The notes: generated by a model from the letters alone, not told the origin. Numbered from the stretch's first letter, positions 45,625 through 54,892 are shown. The stretch: DNA of 64,000 nucleotides from Schistocerca nitens (GCF_023898315.1 NC_064621.1:15808501-15872500), one strand, 5' to 3'. Translations and numbers: made by a program.

Positions 45625-46019
45625 GCCGGCCGCGGTGGTCTAGCGGTTCTGGCGCTGCAGTCCGGAACCGCGGGACTGCTACGGTCGCAGGTTCGAATCC
45701 TGCCTCGGGCATGGGTGTGTGTGATGTCCTTAGGATAGTTAGGTTTAAGTAGTTCTAAGTTCTAGGGGACTTATGACCTAAGAAAAAATGGCTCTGAGCA
45801 CTATGGGACTCAACTGCTGAGGTCATTAGTCCCCTAGAACTTAGAACTAGTTAAACCTAACTAACCTAAGGACATCACAAACATCCATGCCCGAGGCAGG
45901 ATTCGAACCTGCGACCGTAGCGGTCTTGCGGTTCCAGACTGCAGCGCCTTTAACCGCACGGCCACTTCGGCCGGCCTTATGACCTAAGATGTTGAGTCCC
46001 ATAGTGCTCAGAGCCATTT
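45625..46019 (+). repeat. tRNA-Leu-like SINE (A-alpha) interrupted by another SINE
   Basis: 5' part 45625-45782 and 3' part from 45976 join at the 13-bp duplication CTTATGACCTAAG. Ends GAGCCATTTGAACC. Outer duplication GAACCGTGGATGTGGA (45609-45624) and GAACCGTGGTTGTGGA (46020-46035). Confidence 0.93.
45783..45975 (-). repeat. tRNA-Leu-like SINE (A-beta) inserted in the alpha SINE
   Basis: On the minus strand GCCGGCCGAAGTGGCCGT through box B GCAGGTTCGAATCCTGC to CAGAGCCATTTTTT. Flanked by perfect 13-bp CTTATGACCTAAG (45770-45782 and 45976-45988). The beta subfamily is marked by ACTAATGACCTCAGCAG. Confidence 0.95.
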
Positions 46020-47243
46020 GAACCGTGGTTGTGGATACCAGTTGGGGAGCACCTGGAACCCCCAATCTCCAGGATTTGTTCTAATCGGAGACGACAGAGT
46101 GCACCAACGGCCCCTATCAGCGGTAAGACAGAGGACGGTTGAGTTCCGCACTTCCACCAGCGAGGGCGCTGACGCAGTGATGTGTGGTCCGTCTGTCAAC
46201 TTGACAATTTTGACGCATGTGCGGAACACTTGCAGCGCGCCACATATTGCGGATCGGAGCAAGTCTCCGTCAGTCTTCGACGGCTCGCCTGAAGATGGAT
46301 GTACGACGAGCGACTGCAAGCCTGAAATTTGTATGAACATCCTGGTTCATGTTTAGACTGATCTGAATGAGAGCGATCCGAATCATCAGGGAACCGCACC
46401 AGGCCTCAAACACAGACTCTACAACAATTTCGGTTAAAATAGTGGCTCCGCCGTAGGAGCATCATTTGGAAAGTGGCAAAAATATCGCGATTCACCCGGC
46501 CACACTACACGCTTCCAGTCAGCTATTGTTGTGTTTCTACTATTTGGCGTATCAAAACTGTGTCGCTATGAACGATGACCTTTTGTAACGTACCCCAACG
46601 TAAAATACCCATCGCGTGCAGCTCCCTTCGGAATGTTTTCAAAGCAACTGGTTGAGATGGACCTGCATTCACCGACATCAGCAATTCCTGTTCGATTTGA
46701 AATTGACTGTCATTTACAAGATGTTACTCTAGTTTCCGGTCCTGGTGGTTAGCATCTTTTCATGACACCCGTGTTACATGGCTGTCAGTGGTAGATCAAA
46801 CCCTGTAGACTAGTTGACCAGTCCGCGTTGATACACCGCTACACCGACAAATCTGGCGCCTGCGTTCTTGATATGGTCGTGGCCACATCCTAGCACAATA
46901 GCTTCTTAGCCGTTGGGTCACGTCTCTAAGTCGACAGATCGTACCAGCAGATTCCATACAATCGACTGACACATACAGTCCATTTGACTGACATGACATA
47001 TGTCACAGGTATAGGGTTACATATAAGCCTGGCATCAGTTATCAACCATCTAGAGCAGGGGCGGGCAAACGTTGCACGCGGCTCATGAGCACACAGCGCT
47101 GCACATGTGCTGCTCGCGTGCACTCGTCGAACGGGGCAATGGCGACAGCCGGCAGGTTGCCGCAGTGTAGTTCCAGGCTAAGCTGCGGACGTTGAAGCGA
47201 AGCGACCACTACGTAGTGAACGTTGTATTTCAATAACCGGAAA

Positions 47244-47466
47244 ATGCAGAGTGAATCAAGGAAACGGAGAATTGGAGATTTGCTATTTTTTTAAAAGGGA
47301 ATGGGAGAATCATTTTTTCTCTGTGCAAAAACGTGAAAATTGGAAATGTATATGTGACAGTATTCTCGCTGGTCAGCGGAAGTTTAATATTGAACGCCAT
47401 TATAATAAATTTCAGTATGTTGCCGTTCTTAGTGCAATAAAAGAGGAATTTCTCACCTTTTGACAA
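47244..47466 (+). pseudogene. hAT transposase N-terminal fragment
   Basis: ATG at 47244 gives MQSESRKRRIGDLLFF and then a stop. One base out of frame, in the T-run near 47290, it continues as KREWENHFFSVQKRENWKC, then NIERHYNKFQ. The pattern F...W...FF.......C..C......NI.RH(Y/F) resembles the N-terminal zinc-binding region of GTF2I-repeat/ZBED-type hAT proteins. One frameshift. Confidence 0.65.
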
Positions 47467-47502
47467 GACGTGTGATAGATTTTTATCACGACTTTCCACA
47501 GC

Positions 47503-47718
47503 AAGTTTCCTCGTCTCCATCGTGAAGCCGCGAAGATAAAGTCAATGTTTGGCTCGACATACGTTTGTGAGAGATTTTTTTCTGTTATGAAAATTAATAA
47601 GTCTCGGTTAAGAGCAAACATCATTAATGAAAATTTACGTAACTGTTTGCGTTTGTCTGTGTGTAGAAATTTTCTTCCAGACATTAAACGTTTTGTAAAC
47701 TCCACCTGTGATAATTAA
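47503..47718 (+). pseudogene. hAT C-terminal dimerisation domain, uninterrupted 71 codons
   Basis: Has no ATG of its own. It reads KFPRLHREAAKIKSMFGSTY, VCERFFSVMKINKSRLRANI, INENLRNCLRLS and DIKRFVN, then TAA at 47716. This is the hATC block (FPRL...A..I...F.STY.CE..FS.MK..KS.LR..L..E.L...LR). The reading is clean to the stop, unlike the N-terminal fragment. The upstream catalytic region is missing. Confidence 0.85.
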
Positions 47719-47929
47719 ATAAAACGTATCGTAGGTAATAGGTACTCTTTCAAACGATGATTACTTTCAAGCACTCCTACTAACCTTATTCCTTCATTCA
47801 ATAAAGCAGGCCAGGAAACAAAACGCATTACAGAAGAAGAAGCAGAGACTGTATGGTGGGGAGGGGAGAGAAGCGGGTGGCCAGCTTGCCCCTGTGTGCA
47901 CGCAGAATACCTGTTAACTGCACGCGCGT

Positions 47930-48134
47930 GCCGGCCGAAGTGGCCGTGCGGTTAAAGGCGCTGCAGTCTGGAACCGCAAGACCGCTACGGTCGCAGGTTC
48001 GAATCCTGCCTCGGGCATGGATGTTTGTGATGTCCTTCGGTTAGTTAGGTTTAACTAGTTCTAAGTTCTAGGGGACTAATGACCTCAGCAGTTGAGTCCC
48101 ATAGTGCTCAGAGCCATTTGAACCATTTGATTTG
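47930..48134 (+). repeat. tRNA-Leu-like SINE (A-beta) in the hAT element
   Basis: GCCGGCCGAAGTGGCCGTGC to GAGCCATTTGAACCATTT, box B GCAGGTTCGAATCCTGC. Direct repeat AACTGCACGCG on both sides (47916-47926 and 48135-48145). Shares GGATGTTTGTGATG with the SINE at 45783-45975. Confidence 0.93.
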
Positions 48135-48195
48135 AACTGCACGCGTGCATGTGCACCGCACACGTGCAGAATTCCTGCCCGCCCCTGATCTAGAG

Positions 48196-48912
48196 CGTTC
48201 TAAAGCGACCAGTGTGGTCTTTAAACGCGTTGTGTAATATTTTGACCGATGAACATGCGATCACAGATATGGGAGAGGCTCGATCAATTTTTGGGTAGTA
48301 GAGGCCAAAGCGTGTAACTGAACGCCCAACTTTGAACATATACAATTTATCAGATAGGATCAGCAGGAAGGTTCCTTCGTTGAATGACTTTCAGGAAATA
48401 TAGAAAGATTTGAAGAATATTTCTCGCTCTAGGTAATGAATGTCAGCTCTCTTTACATGCGAATAAATGCAAGCAAATTTCAACAAGGGGGAGAATGAAT
48501 AGTGAGCGGTTAAAAGATTTTTGGTGAGCATTTAGAATCCAACTAGTCGCTTTAATATTCAGAGGTTAATTCTAAGAAGCAATATGATTTAGGGTGAAGA
48601 TGCAAAATCAGTGCTAGAGAAGGCCAAGGGCGGACTGACATTTGCTGGAAGGGGTCTGAGAAGCGTGTTGCATCTTTAAGGGAGTTGTCAGAGATTAGCA
48701 TTAGGGAATTTCTCCAGAGTTAGGAAACTGTACTAATCAAACATGGCAGCAGACATCTAACGTATTCATAGGCGCGCTTCTAGAAACAAAACGGGTTCGT
48801 ACAGCAAATACAAAAGCGCTCGTAGAACTTAAGGGGAAAATCTTAAGCAGAGAGGCGACGCTATTCTCGCGTAATCCTGTTCCGTGAATTTAGGAAACCT
48901 GTAGTAGAGTGA
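48196..48912. other. unassigned intergenic sequence
   Basis: The forward frame around 48600-48800 hints at a LINE tail (GGLTFAGRGLRSV), but the order is not convincing. No clear gene. Confidence 0.4.
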
Positions 48913-49045
48913 GCACAACGGCTTTGCCACGGTTGGTACGCCGGGTCTCGCTCGGTCACCAAAGTTATGGAACGTCGCGCCCAGTTAGTATTTGGATGGG
49001 TGACCACCGAGGAGCAGTCTGTGCTAATCGCTGAGGGATACGCAG
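48913..49045 (+). rRNA. 5S rRNA-derived sequence (pseudogene or SINE3-type head)
   Basis: CACAACGGCTTTGCCACGG, CGGGTCTCGCTCGGTCACC, AAAGTTATGGAACGTCGCGC, then CCAGTTAGTATTTGGATGGG and TGACCACC follow the order of animal 5S rRNA (start ...CAACGGCCATACCACG, TCTCGTCCGATCACC, AAGTTAAGCAGCGTCGGGC, GGTTAGTACTTAGATGGG, TGACC). Substitutions are spread over the whole length and the 3' end diverges after ~49010. It is therefore not a functional 5S gene; a pseudogene or a 5S-derived SINE is likely. Confidence 0.75.
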
Positions 49046-49599
49046 CCGCCAAAGAAGCATCCAACTGAAAGACCTGCATCTTTATTACTAGAGGAACAGT
49101 GTGTTACCATTCTGCTGCGACCACCCTTTCTCTTGCGTAGCTGTCACGAGAAGAAGTAAGATAGATTAAAAGTTAACTAATACGGTAGAAATTTTTGTAT
49201 AATTAACAGGAGCACTCGCATTTTGAAAAGTGTACTTTTATGTGTTATTTATCAGTAAGTGTATGCAACTTAACCCAAAATTTAATTCCCCGCTAATCAG
49301 TTGATAGTTACCTTATATTAACGTGTTTCATTATCTCGTCGCCTCTACAATATTTCTTTAACAAAAATTGTAACGATCATAATGGTAGTCAGTGAGTACA
49401 AAATTAACAGAAAAAAACAAAGGAATATTTGTGAATCATTATTTTTCTGTGTAATTCGCATGATACTAAACGAAACGCACGTAAGCAACATGCCAGACGG
49501 CAATATTCTGAGTATATGCGTTCTAGGCAAAAAGTTCCGATACTGATTTTATTCCTGGCGTATCAGTGACGTCAGCGCAATACCGCGATGGCAGTTGGA
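49046..49599. other. unassigned AT-rich sequence
   Basis: No recognisable feature. Confidence 0.4.
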
Positions 49600-50060
49600 A
49601 ATAACAGTTGTGCCTTCGAACAGTCAGTTGTCGAGCTCGGCAGTCTCAAGTAATGGATGAGCGAACGTAGTGCGGCAGCAAACATAGTCCAAGACGCCTT
49701 GACTCCAGAACAAGAATAACGAAACGTGGTAGCCTGCTGTGACTTGTCAGAAATGCAGAACACATACAATTCTTTTCTGGGAAAGTCATCACATACGACA
49801 GGACTTGATGTTATCAATGCGAACCTACCAGAAAACGATAAAGTGCAGAAATTCACATAAAGGGTCAACAGTTCGATGGCATAACAGACACTCAATCCAA
49901 TGGAAGTGCGAGTTGAACAATATCCTAAAGAAAAACTTGTCTGACGTTTTCACGTAGTTGTCTGAACATTGTGCGTATTCTACTCAAGTGCGAGGAAACA
50001 AGTTTTGTCCATATTTTATTACTCCAGTCCTCGAACTTCCTTGGACGCGAGGGGCATGCT
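49600..50060 (+). pseudogene. mariner transposase deletion relic (copy 1)
   Basis: Forward reading gives VQDALTPEQE, then SGKVITYDRT with a stop and CYQCEPTRKR (first catalytic Asp region, normally GDETW..QY.P..KRQS). It then goes directly to CELNNILKKNLSDVFT (C-terminal tail) and a 3' flank CTCGAACTTCCTTGGACG. The second and third catalytic blocks are absent. The same parts and the same gap occur at 56190-56625. Confidence 0.68.
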
Positions 50061-51699
50061 CTGTCCGGTTCTAAGTTTACCACGAATCATCAAAAAATAT
50101 AGCATGGTACGCGTATTACCGCTATTCCATTTGAAAAACATATTTGATTAATTTTTACTTCTGCCGAGGCGTACAAAATTTGGAACGGTATTTACCCACG
50201 AATCGTAATTAGACTAGACAACGTGCCAACAATTCGGGCAGCAAAATAACGAACGGTAACTGAATAGCGATGCCAAATCGTTTTACATATCAGAGAATGT
50301 GTTACAGTGTTAAAATTTACAATCCGGCTGCTGATTAGAAAGAATAACGGTGAGTGTGGTTGGCAGAGTGGATATTATATTTTAATTGATTTCGGCGAAA
50401 TATTCGGCATTCCTAAAGCGAGTGGGACGTAAAAATGCTGTACGCCGTCGGTAGGTAGGAAATGAATTTTAATTAGCGGCCGGAATGCGGCCGTCTCGCC
50501 CCACCTGGATTTCGCTCAGCCCCCGGAGGCCGAGTTTTCGTTTCCGCTCGTTACCGCCGCGCCTCGCCTCGCTCAAACGCGGCGCCCTCCGCCTGCCGCC
50601 GCTGTTCCTTTTGTGACCGCTGGTGGTGGGGGAGGGGGGGGGGGCTGTTCTGGAACACGGCCAGGACGCGGCCGCTGTTTGCGGAGGCGGCTGCCATCCG
50701 GGTGACAAGGCGATCGTCGCGTTACCGCTAGACAGCACGTTTTTACCCTTCGGAGTTCGGTGGAGACAGTGCCACATCTCTACTTCATGTCATTTTGCAA
50801 TTCCTTAAATTAAGAGAATAAGGCAGAAATCATTTCCGAGTAGCAGGTGTGTGCTTGTCAGATGGCTACTATGTCCACCAGGGCCACTATTATATAAAAT
50901 TTCTATGCGACCGTGCATCTAGAACGCAACGGGGTGAGAAAACATACGCTGCTGGTCGTGCGTGTCTCTCTGTACTGCAGGTCCTAGCAGAGTGACGTGG
51001 ATGCAGCGAGCAGCCGGTGCACGTTGTTCTGGTGCCGCACTCAACTGAGAGGAGGTCAGCTGAGGTTATGCCCACGTGCGGCGGGGCCAGCAAGCTCCGT
51101 CCACACCTTCTCTCCTCTCTGTGCTCCGCTTCATTGGCAGTTCGCCCCAAGCTACTTTCCGTGTGGTTATGGTCTGCCGCATGTCAATCAGAGTTCGTTG
51201 ATTATCTGACTACCAGAAGTTGTTAGAGCCCTTTGACGTTACCTAGGATGAACTGGATGAAGTCGAGCTAGCTTTTCAGTCTCCAGCCATCTGTCACCAT
51301 CGGAGATACGGCGTAAAAATGTGTCCTTAAAGAGTACCACAAGATTCACAATAATCCTCAGCTATCCATACATAATGACATAGCCGACCTAGACATGCAC
51401 AACTGATATCAAGAAGGCCAGCACTGTTAAAGAATTGATGAACTTTAATTCCGATGCTCACATTATCTAGCAAGAGCACAGCCCACCACAATGTGAAAGT
51501 TTCACCATCACAGAGAACCCTCCTGGTTTCACCCAATCATACAAGACGTGGATGACATTAAACTGAATATGTGTTGATCATTGATATTGACGAACTAAAA
51601 GTAGATATATATGGAGATGGTATCAGATATCATCTCATATAAAGTTACAGCTAACCGGCTACTGGCCTTCCTCTTCTGTGCGGATGCACACGCATTGCG
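50061..51699. other. unassigned sequence with GC-rich block 50470-50720
   Basis: 50470-50720 is CpG-rich with a G-run at 50635-50643. The minus frame 50469-50777 (102 codons, Arg/Pro-rich) follows the composition. Frames at 50890-51226 have no recognised motif. Confidence 0.42.
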
Positions 51700-52005
51700 C
51701 GAACTCTTACGGGACTCGGTCAGATTGTCTGCCGCCAGTAATGAGCGTAGTGGGCAGGGGCACTACGAATGTAGTGTACGGAGATTAAGTTGGAAAAGTG
51801 GGTCTCACGAGGAGCGTGCAAGGGATAAATCCCTGCACTCACACTATCCTCTGTGCCCTCAGTGGCTCGGCTGGAGTGAGCATCTGCCGTGTTTGCAGGA
51901 GATCCCGGGTTCGAGTCCCGGTCGGGGCACACATTTTCAACTGTCCCCGTTGATGTATATCAACGCCTGCCGATAGGTTAGAGTCTTGATTTAATTATCA
52001 TTTCA
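51700..52005 (+). repeat. tRNA-containing SINE (type E)
   Basis: A ~150-bp leader (CTACGAATGTAGTGTACGGA, GATAAATCCCTGCACTCACA) precedes a tRNA-like core (51853-51930), which is followed by ACATTTTCAACTGTCCCCGT and TGATGTATATCAACGCCTG. I recall this composite as dispersed in orthopteran DNA. The tRNA-like part is internal, not at the 5' end as in ordinary SINEs. Confidence 0.7.
51853..51930 (+). tRNA. tRNA-like core inside SINE, not a functional tRNA
   Basis: GTGCCCT and CGGGGCAC can pair as an acceptor stem. D-arm AGTGGCTCGGCTGGAG, anticodon stem CTGC/GCAG with loop CGTGTTT (TGT at the anticodon position), T-arm CCCGGGTTCGAGTCCCGG. U33 is replaced by G and flanks are repetitive, so it is a tRNA-derived module. 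Confidence 0.6.
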
Positions 52006-52026
52006 ATTGAAAGAAGGGTAAATCAG

Positions 52027-53371
52027 AATGTGAGTGGTGTTTGTTGCAGGATTCTAGCGCGAGTCGTTAAGTTTAAACACCGACACTTGTCTGTGCCTTC
52101 AACATGCGTAGCTGCTATGTACGATGTTATTATATTTGCTTACAGTATGCTTGTGTGTTTCTTGAGTGCATTGCGACATGCTAGTCAGTTAATGTGATAG
52201 TCCTACAGTGAGTGACAGTCTACACAGTACGTTGTGAGTGAGCGATGAGATGTACCAAAGCAGAAGAAGGCGACATGCTCGTGGTGTATAGAGAGTGTAG
52301 GAAGAATGCAGTTTTTCTTGTACAGTACGTGCGACAGTATATCCTAATAGACGTCAACCATGTCGGCATTTATTTATCAACCTCTTCAACGAGTTATGTG
52401 AAATTGGTAATGTAACACCTAGACAACGTAACAGAAAGATACAAGTGGCGACAGTTGCAGCTGATCTGCGTGTTAGCTTCCACACAACCAGATGAGGCAC
52501 TGCGATGAGTCAAGCAAGTGTCCTAGGCTTTCTCCATCGATATAGGTTTCACCCCTATCACATCTCTCTTCATCAAGAATTGCATGGAAAGGATTATGAG
52601 AATCGTGTTAACTTCTATACATGGACAGTAAGACAGCATACTCCAGATCTGTTCTGCATCTTGTGTAGTGATGAACCCACATTTATCACTCACCGCCAAG
52701 TAAACCACCGAAACATGAGCTATAGGTCTGTTGATAATTACTGTTGGCTTCGTCAAACGGAACGTCATCGTCCATGGAGTGTAAACGTGCGATGTGGTAT
52801 AATCAACCATCAGATCATAGAACAGTTTTTCATAGACGGAATAATGAACGTGCACAAATATCATGGCCTCCTAACAGAGCATTTTCCACGATCCTCTGCA
52901 GACTAGGAGGAACATGTGGCAGCAACGTGGTGGCTGTCCAGCCCATAGAGCACCAAGTAGTGGGGCACGTCTTTCTGGATTGGATGCAGAGGACCTGTAC
53001 CTCAGCCTTGATGCCAGTGGACTTATTTCAGTGGGGAAAGCAGAAAGACGATGTCTACAACGACATACCAGTAACATCTGATAATATTCGACGGAGTATT
53101 ACTGCTGTCCGTTCTGACATCTCCGCCGAAATGCTAGAGTGTGTGCAGCAATCGTTCCATACCTGACTGGAAGCATGTATTTCTGCTGATGGTGATCATC
53201 TCAAACACAACTAGTTACTGGTTAGAATGCACATACGTAGTTTATGCACTTGTATTGTTTTTAGTGTATGCTACCACAGGTACTGTAGAAGTGTCAGTGT
53301 AGGAACTTTTCGAAATACGATATATCGTAAAAGACTCGTGCTAGAATCCTGCAACAAACACCACTCACATT
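52027..53371 (+). mobile_element. mariner-like element (DD41D type) relic
   Basis: Inverted repeats AATGTGAGTGGTGTTTGTTG (52027) and CAACAAACACCACTCACATT (to 53371) match perfectly over at least 30 bp. The transposase relic lies at 52245-53214. Outer ends may lie further out, since mariner TA/CAGGG termini are not at these positions. Confidence 0.78.
52245..53214 (+). pseudogene. DD41D mariner-like transposase relic
   Basis: ATG at 52245 gives MRCTKAEEGDMLVVYRECRK. 52505-52906 is open: SQASVLGFLHRYRFHPYHIS, LHQELHGKDYENRVNFYTW, CSDEPTFITHRQVNHRNM (first Asp) and RHRPWSVNVRCGI. The second and third catalytic blocks are only traces. The C terminus reads CISADGDHLKHN, stop 53212-53214. It parallels the enzyme at 30714-31790 (VLRTLHQHRLHPYHISMHQE, FSDEASFTNSGHVNRH, DGHHFEHLLH), so both belong to related families. 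Confidence 0.8.
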
Positions 53372-54309
53372 ATAACTACGAACACTTTTATCTTGTTAAT
53401 GTCAGTAGGCATTGTTCCTTTTAAAAAGCATATATTTGCACAATAAATACACTTTCTAAGTATTATTACAATACCTCGATCAGCTACTACTAGCGCAAAA
53501 CTACCAATTCATTGTGTGAAAACAAACACATCAATAGCACGTTTCGTTTCCGCAATATTTGTGGTGCAAGTTTTATGTGCTTCACCCTGTGTATGTAAAT
53601 GACGACGTACACCATACAATAAATAAATACATACGAAAAAGGAAAAATACAAGGTGGAGGGGAGTGCTGATACTGGTAATCGCAAGAAAAAGGGCAGATA
53701 CTCCCTCTGTCGATGGTATTGCTGTGGGAAATGGAATTAATCTGTATCGCCGGATAAGGCTGGGGGAGGGGAGGTGGCAAGGAGGGGGGATCGCCGTACG
53801 AGGATGATCCGTTTTAGATCACGGGGGAACGAAATTTCTGTGGGTGTTAATTAGGAAGATACGCTGTGCCATGTCTTACGACATGAGAGGGGGGGGGGGG
53901 GTTCGGGAAGAGCGTGCTCACTGGAGGTGAGAAGCGACATTTTGTGAGATTGTGTATCGCCACAGGTTGAGATAGGCAGAGAGGGGGCGGCAAGCAGTGG
54001 TGCCGCGGGCTGGCAACTTGGAGTGACGCGGCGCGCGAGCCCCACAGCTGAGGACGACGAGGCGCTGCAGCGGCGCTCCGGGGCTGGCGCGTCGCAGGGC
54101 TGATGTCAGGCGGCGCGGGAGGAGAAGCCAGTTATACGCCGTCGTTATTTGCAGGCAAATGTGTGCGGCAAAGTTCTCTTCCCAAATGTCTTGTACGAGT
54201 GATAGTAACACAGGTTTACCAAACACCACGAAAAAATCTAGTCGCGTAATTAAGTACCTGTTTGTTCGCAGTTACATGTCAGCAGTCTTACGCCACACCT
54301 CCGTAGCAT
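53372..54309. other. unassigned sequence, G-rich in part
   Basis: No gene recognised. G-runs near 53760-53900 and a GC-rich stretch at 53990-54120. Frames on both strands look compositional. Confidence 0.42.
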
Positions 54310-54365
54310 GCCGCTAGGGGAGCCAAAACGATCCACGCCACCTTGTTTTGGCTCCTCTGGCAGCG
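54310..54365. repeat. short hairpin (inverted repeat)
   Basis: GGAGCCAAAAC (54319-54329) and GTTTTGGCTCC (54345-54355) are perfect inverses around a 15-base loop. Pairing extends outward imperfectly (CGCTAGG / CTCTGGCAGCG). Could be the core of a small MITE or a chance hairpin. Confidence 0.55.
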
Positions 54366-54574
54366 TTCTAGCACCGAGTACTTTCACACAACTTCTTGCA
54401 GGAACTGAAGTAATTGTGACGTAATGGCGCAGTGAAGGCGGCCAGAAACGGGGCTGTCGATTTGCCATTTGCTATGGCGCCGAATTGATGTTTATGGATG
54501 TGGTAGTGACAGGAAAATCTCACAGGTGTCGAGAGAACTCTCTACAGGAATGTCTCTGCGGTTCGCAACGTACG

Positions 54575-54792
54575 AAATATTTGTGATAAGAAAGGATACG
54601 AATGTTACTGCTCATCGTTTTACTCGCAGCAATTTAAGCTGTTCCGTTAGGTTCTTGCCTAACACCACTTTCAGAAATCACCACATATTCGGAAACAAAT
54701 AGCCAAATATTTGTGAGAAGAATGAATATGTATTTTATTACTGTTCGTTTCAGTTCTAAAAATGTAAACTGTTCCCTTAGTTTCCTGCCTAA

Positions 54793-54838
<46 letters not shown>

Positions 54839-54892
54839 AAATCACGACATATTCGGAAATAAACAGCCAAATATTTATTTCATCGTTCGTTC
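54575..54892 (+). repeat. tandem duplication (about 2.2 copies of ~130 bp)
   Basis: Copy 1 is 54575-54704, copy 2 is 54705-54868, a partial third begins at 54869. Shared words are AAATATTTGTGA.AAGAA, CTGTTCC.TTAG, TTGCCTAAC/CTGCCTAAC, and AATCAC.ACATATTCGGAAA. Copy 2 is longer only because of a (CA)21 tract at the position where copy 1 has ACACCACTTTC. Confidence 0.83.
54794..54835 (+). repeat. (CA)21 microsatellite
   Basis: 42 bases of perfect CA dinucleotide repeat inside copy 2 of the tandem duplication. Confidence 0.97.

Larger units (their letters stand above)
45084..46335. mobile_element. fold-back element with ~300-bp arms, host of two SINEs
   Basis: Left arm ~45120-45425 and right arm ~46062-46335 are inverted: GTTGACAGACGGACCAC with the inverse of GTGGTCCGTCTGTCAAC, CAGCGCCCTCGCTAG with CCAGCGAGGGCGCTG, and CATCTTCAGG with CCTGAAGATG. 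It is flanked by direct 12-bp AACATCCTGGTT. The exact left terminus is uncertain (45084 or ~45120). No coding capacity; the centre is occupied by nested SINEs. Confidence 0.72.
44735..46960 (-). mobile_element. Tc1-like relic interrupted by a fold-back element
   Basis: Minus strand. At 46721-46590 an open frame reads HLVNDSQFQIEQELLMSVNA and GPSQPVALKTFRRELHAMGI, an N-terminal paired-type HTH region. At 45090-44735 the C-terminal part reads INQDVY, KSPYLTPVENVWEY (catalytic Glu block), QMKLSNKQPHR and MAYLKNLVNYLPHRIDVII. The word for NQDV (AACATCCTGGTT on plus) occurs at both 45072-45083 and 46336-46347, flanking the fold-back element. I therefore infer one Tc1 relic split by a later insertion, but the two halves could come from different copies. 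Confidence 0.65.
47056..48187 (+). mobile_element. hAT-like DNA transposon, internally deleted, with SINE
   Basis: Ends CAGGGGCGGGCAAA and (inverted) GCCCGCCCCTG. A perfect 8-bp target duplication ATCTAGAG lies at 47048-47055 and 48188-48195, diagnostic of the hAT superfamily. It encodes an N-terminal BED/zinc-finger-like fragment (47244-47466) joined almost directly to the C-terminal dimerisation domain (47503-47718), so the catalytic middle is deleted. A SINE lies at 47930-48134. Confidence 0.9.

Noticed and set aside
48480-48800. LINE C-terminal relic
   Set aside because: GGLTFAGRGLRSV resembles an RT tail word, but neighbouring blocks cannot be ordered convincingly.
48913-49045. Functional 5S rRNA gene
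   Set aside because: Too many substitutions along the whole length and no proper 3' end or T-run terminator.
50469-50777. Arg-rich 102-codon minus ORF
   Set aside because: Composition-driven frame in a GC-rich block with a G-run; overlapping frames on the other strand look equally open.
51853-51930. Functional tRNA-Thr(TGT) gene
   Set aside because: U33 is missing, the anticodon arm is irregular, and both flanks are repeat sequence.
54634-54870. 78-codon minus ORF with Cys-Val repeat
   Set aside because: The repeat is simply the translated (CA)21 microsatellite.
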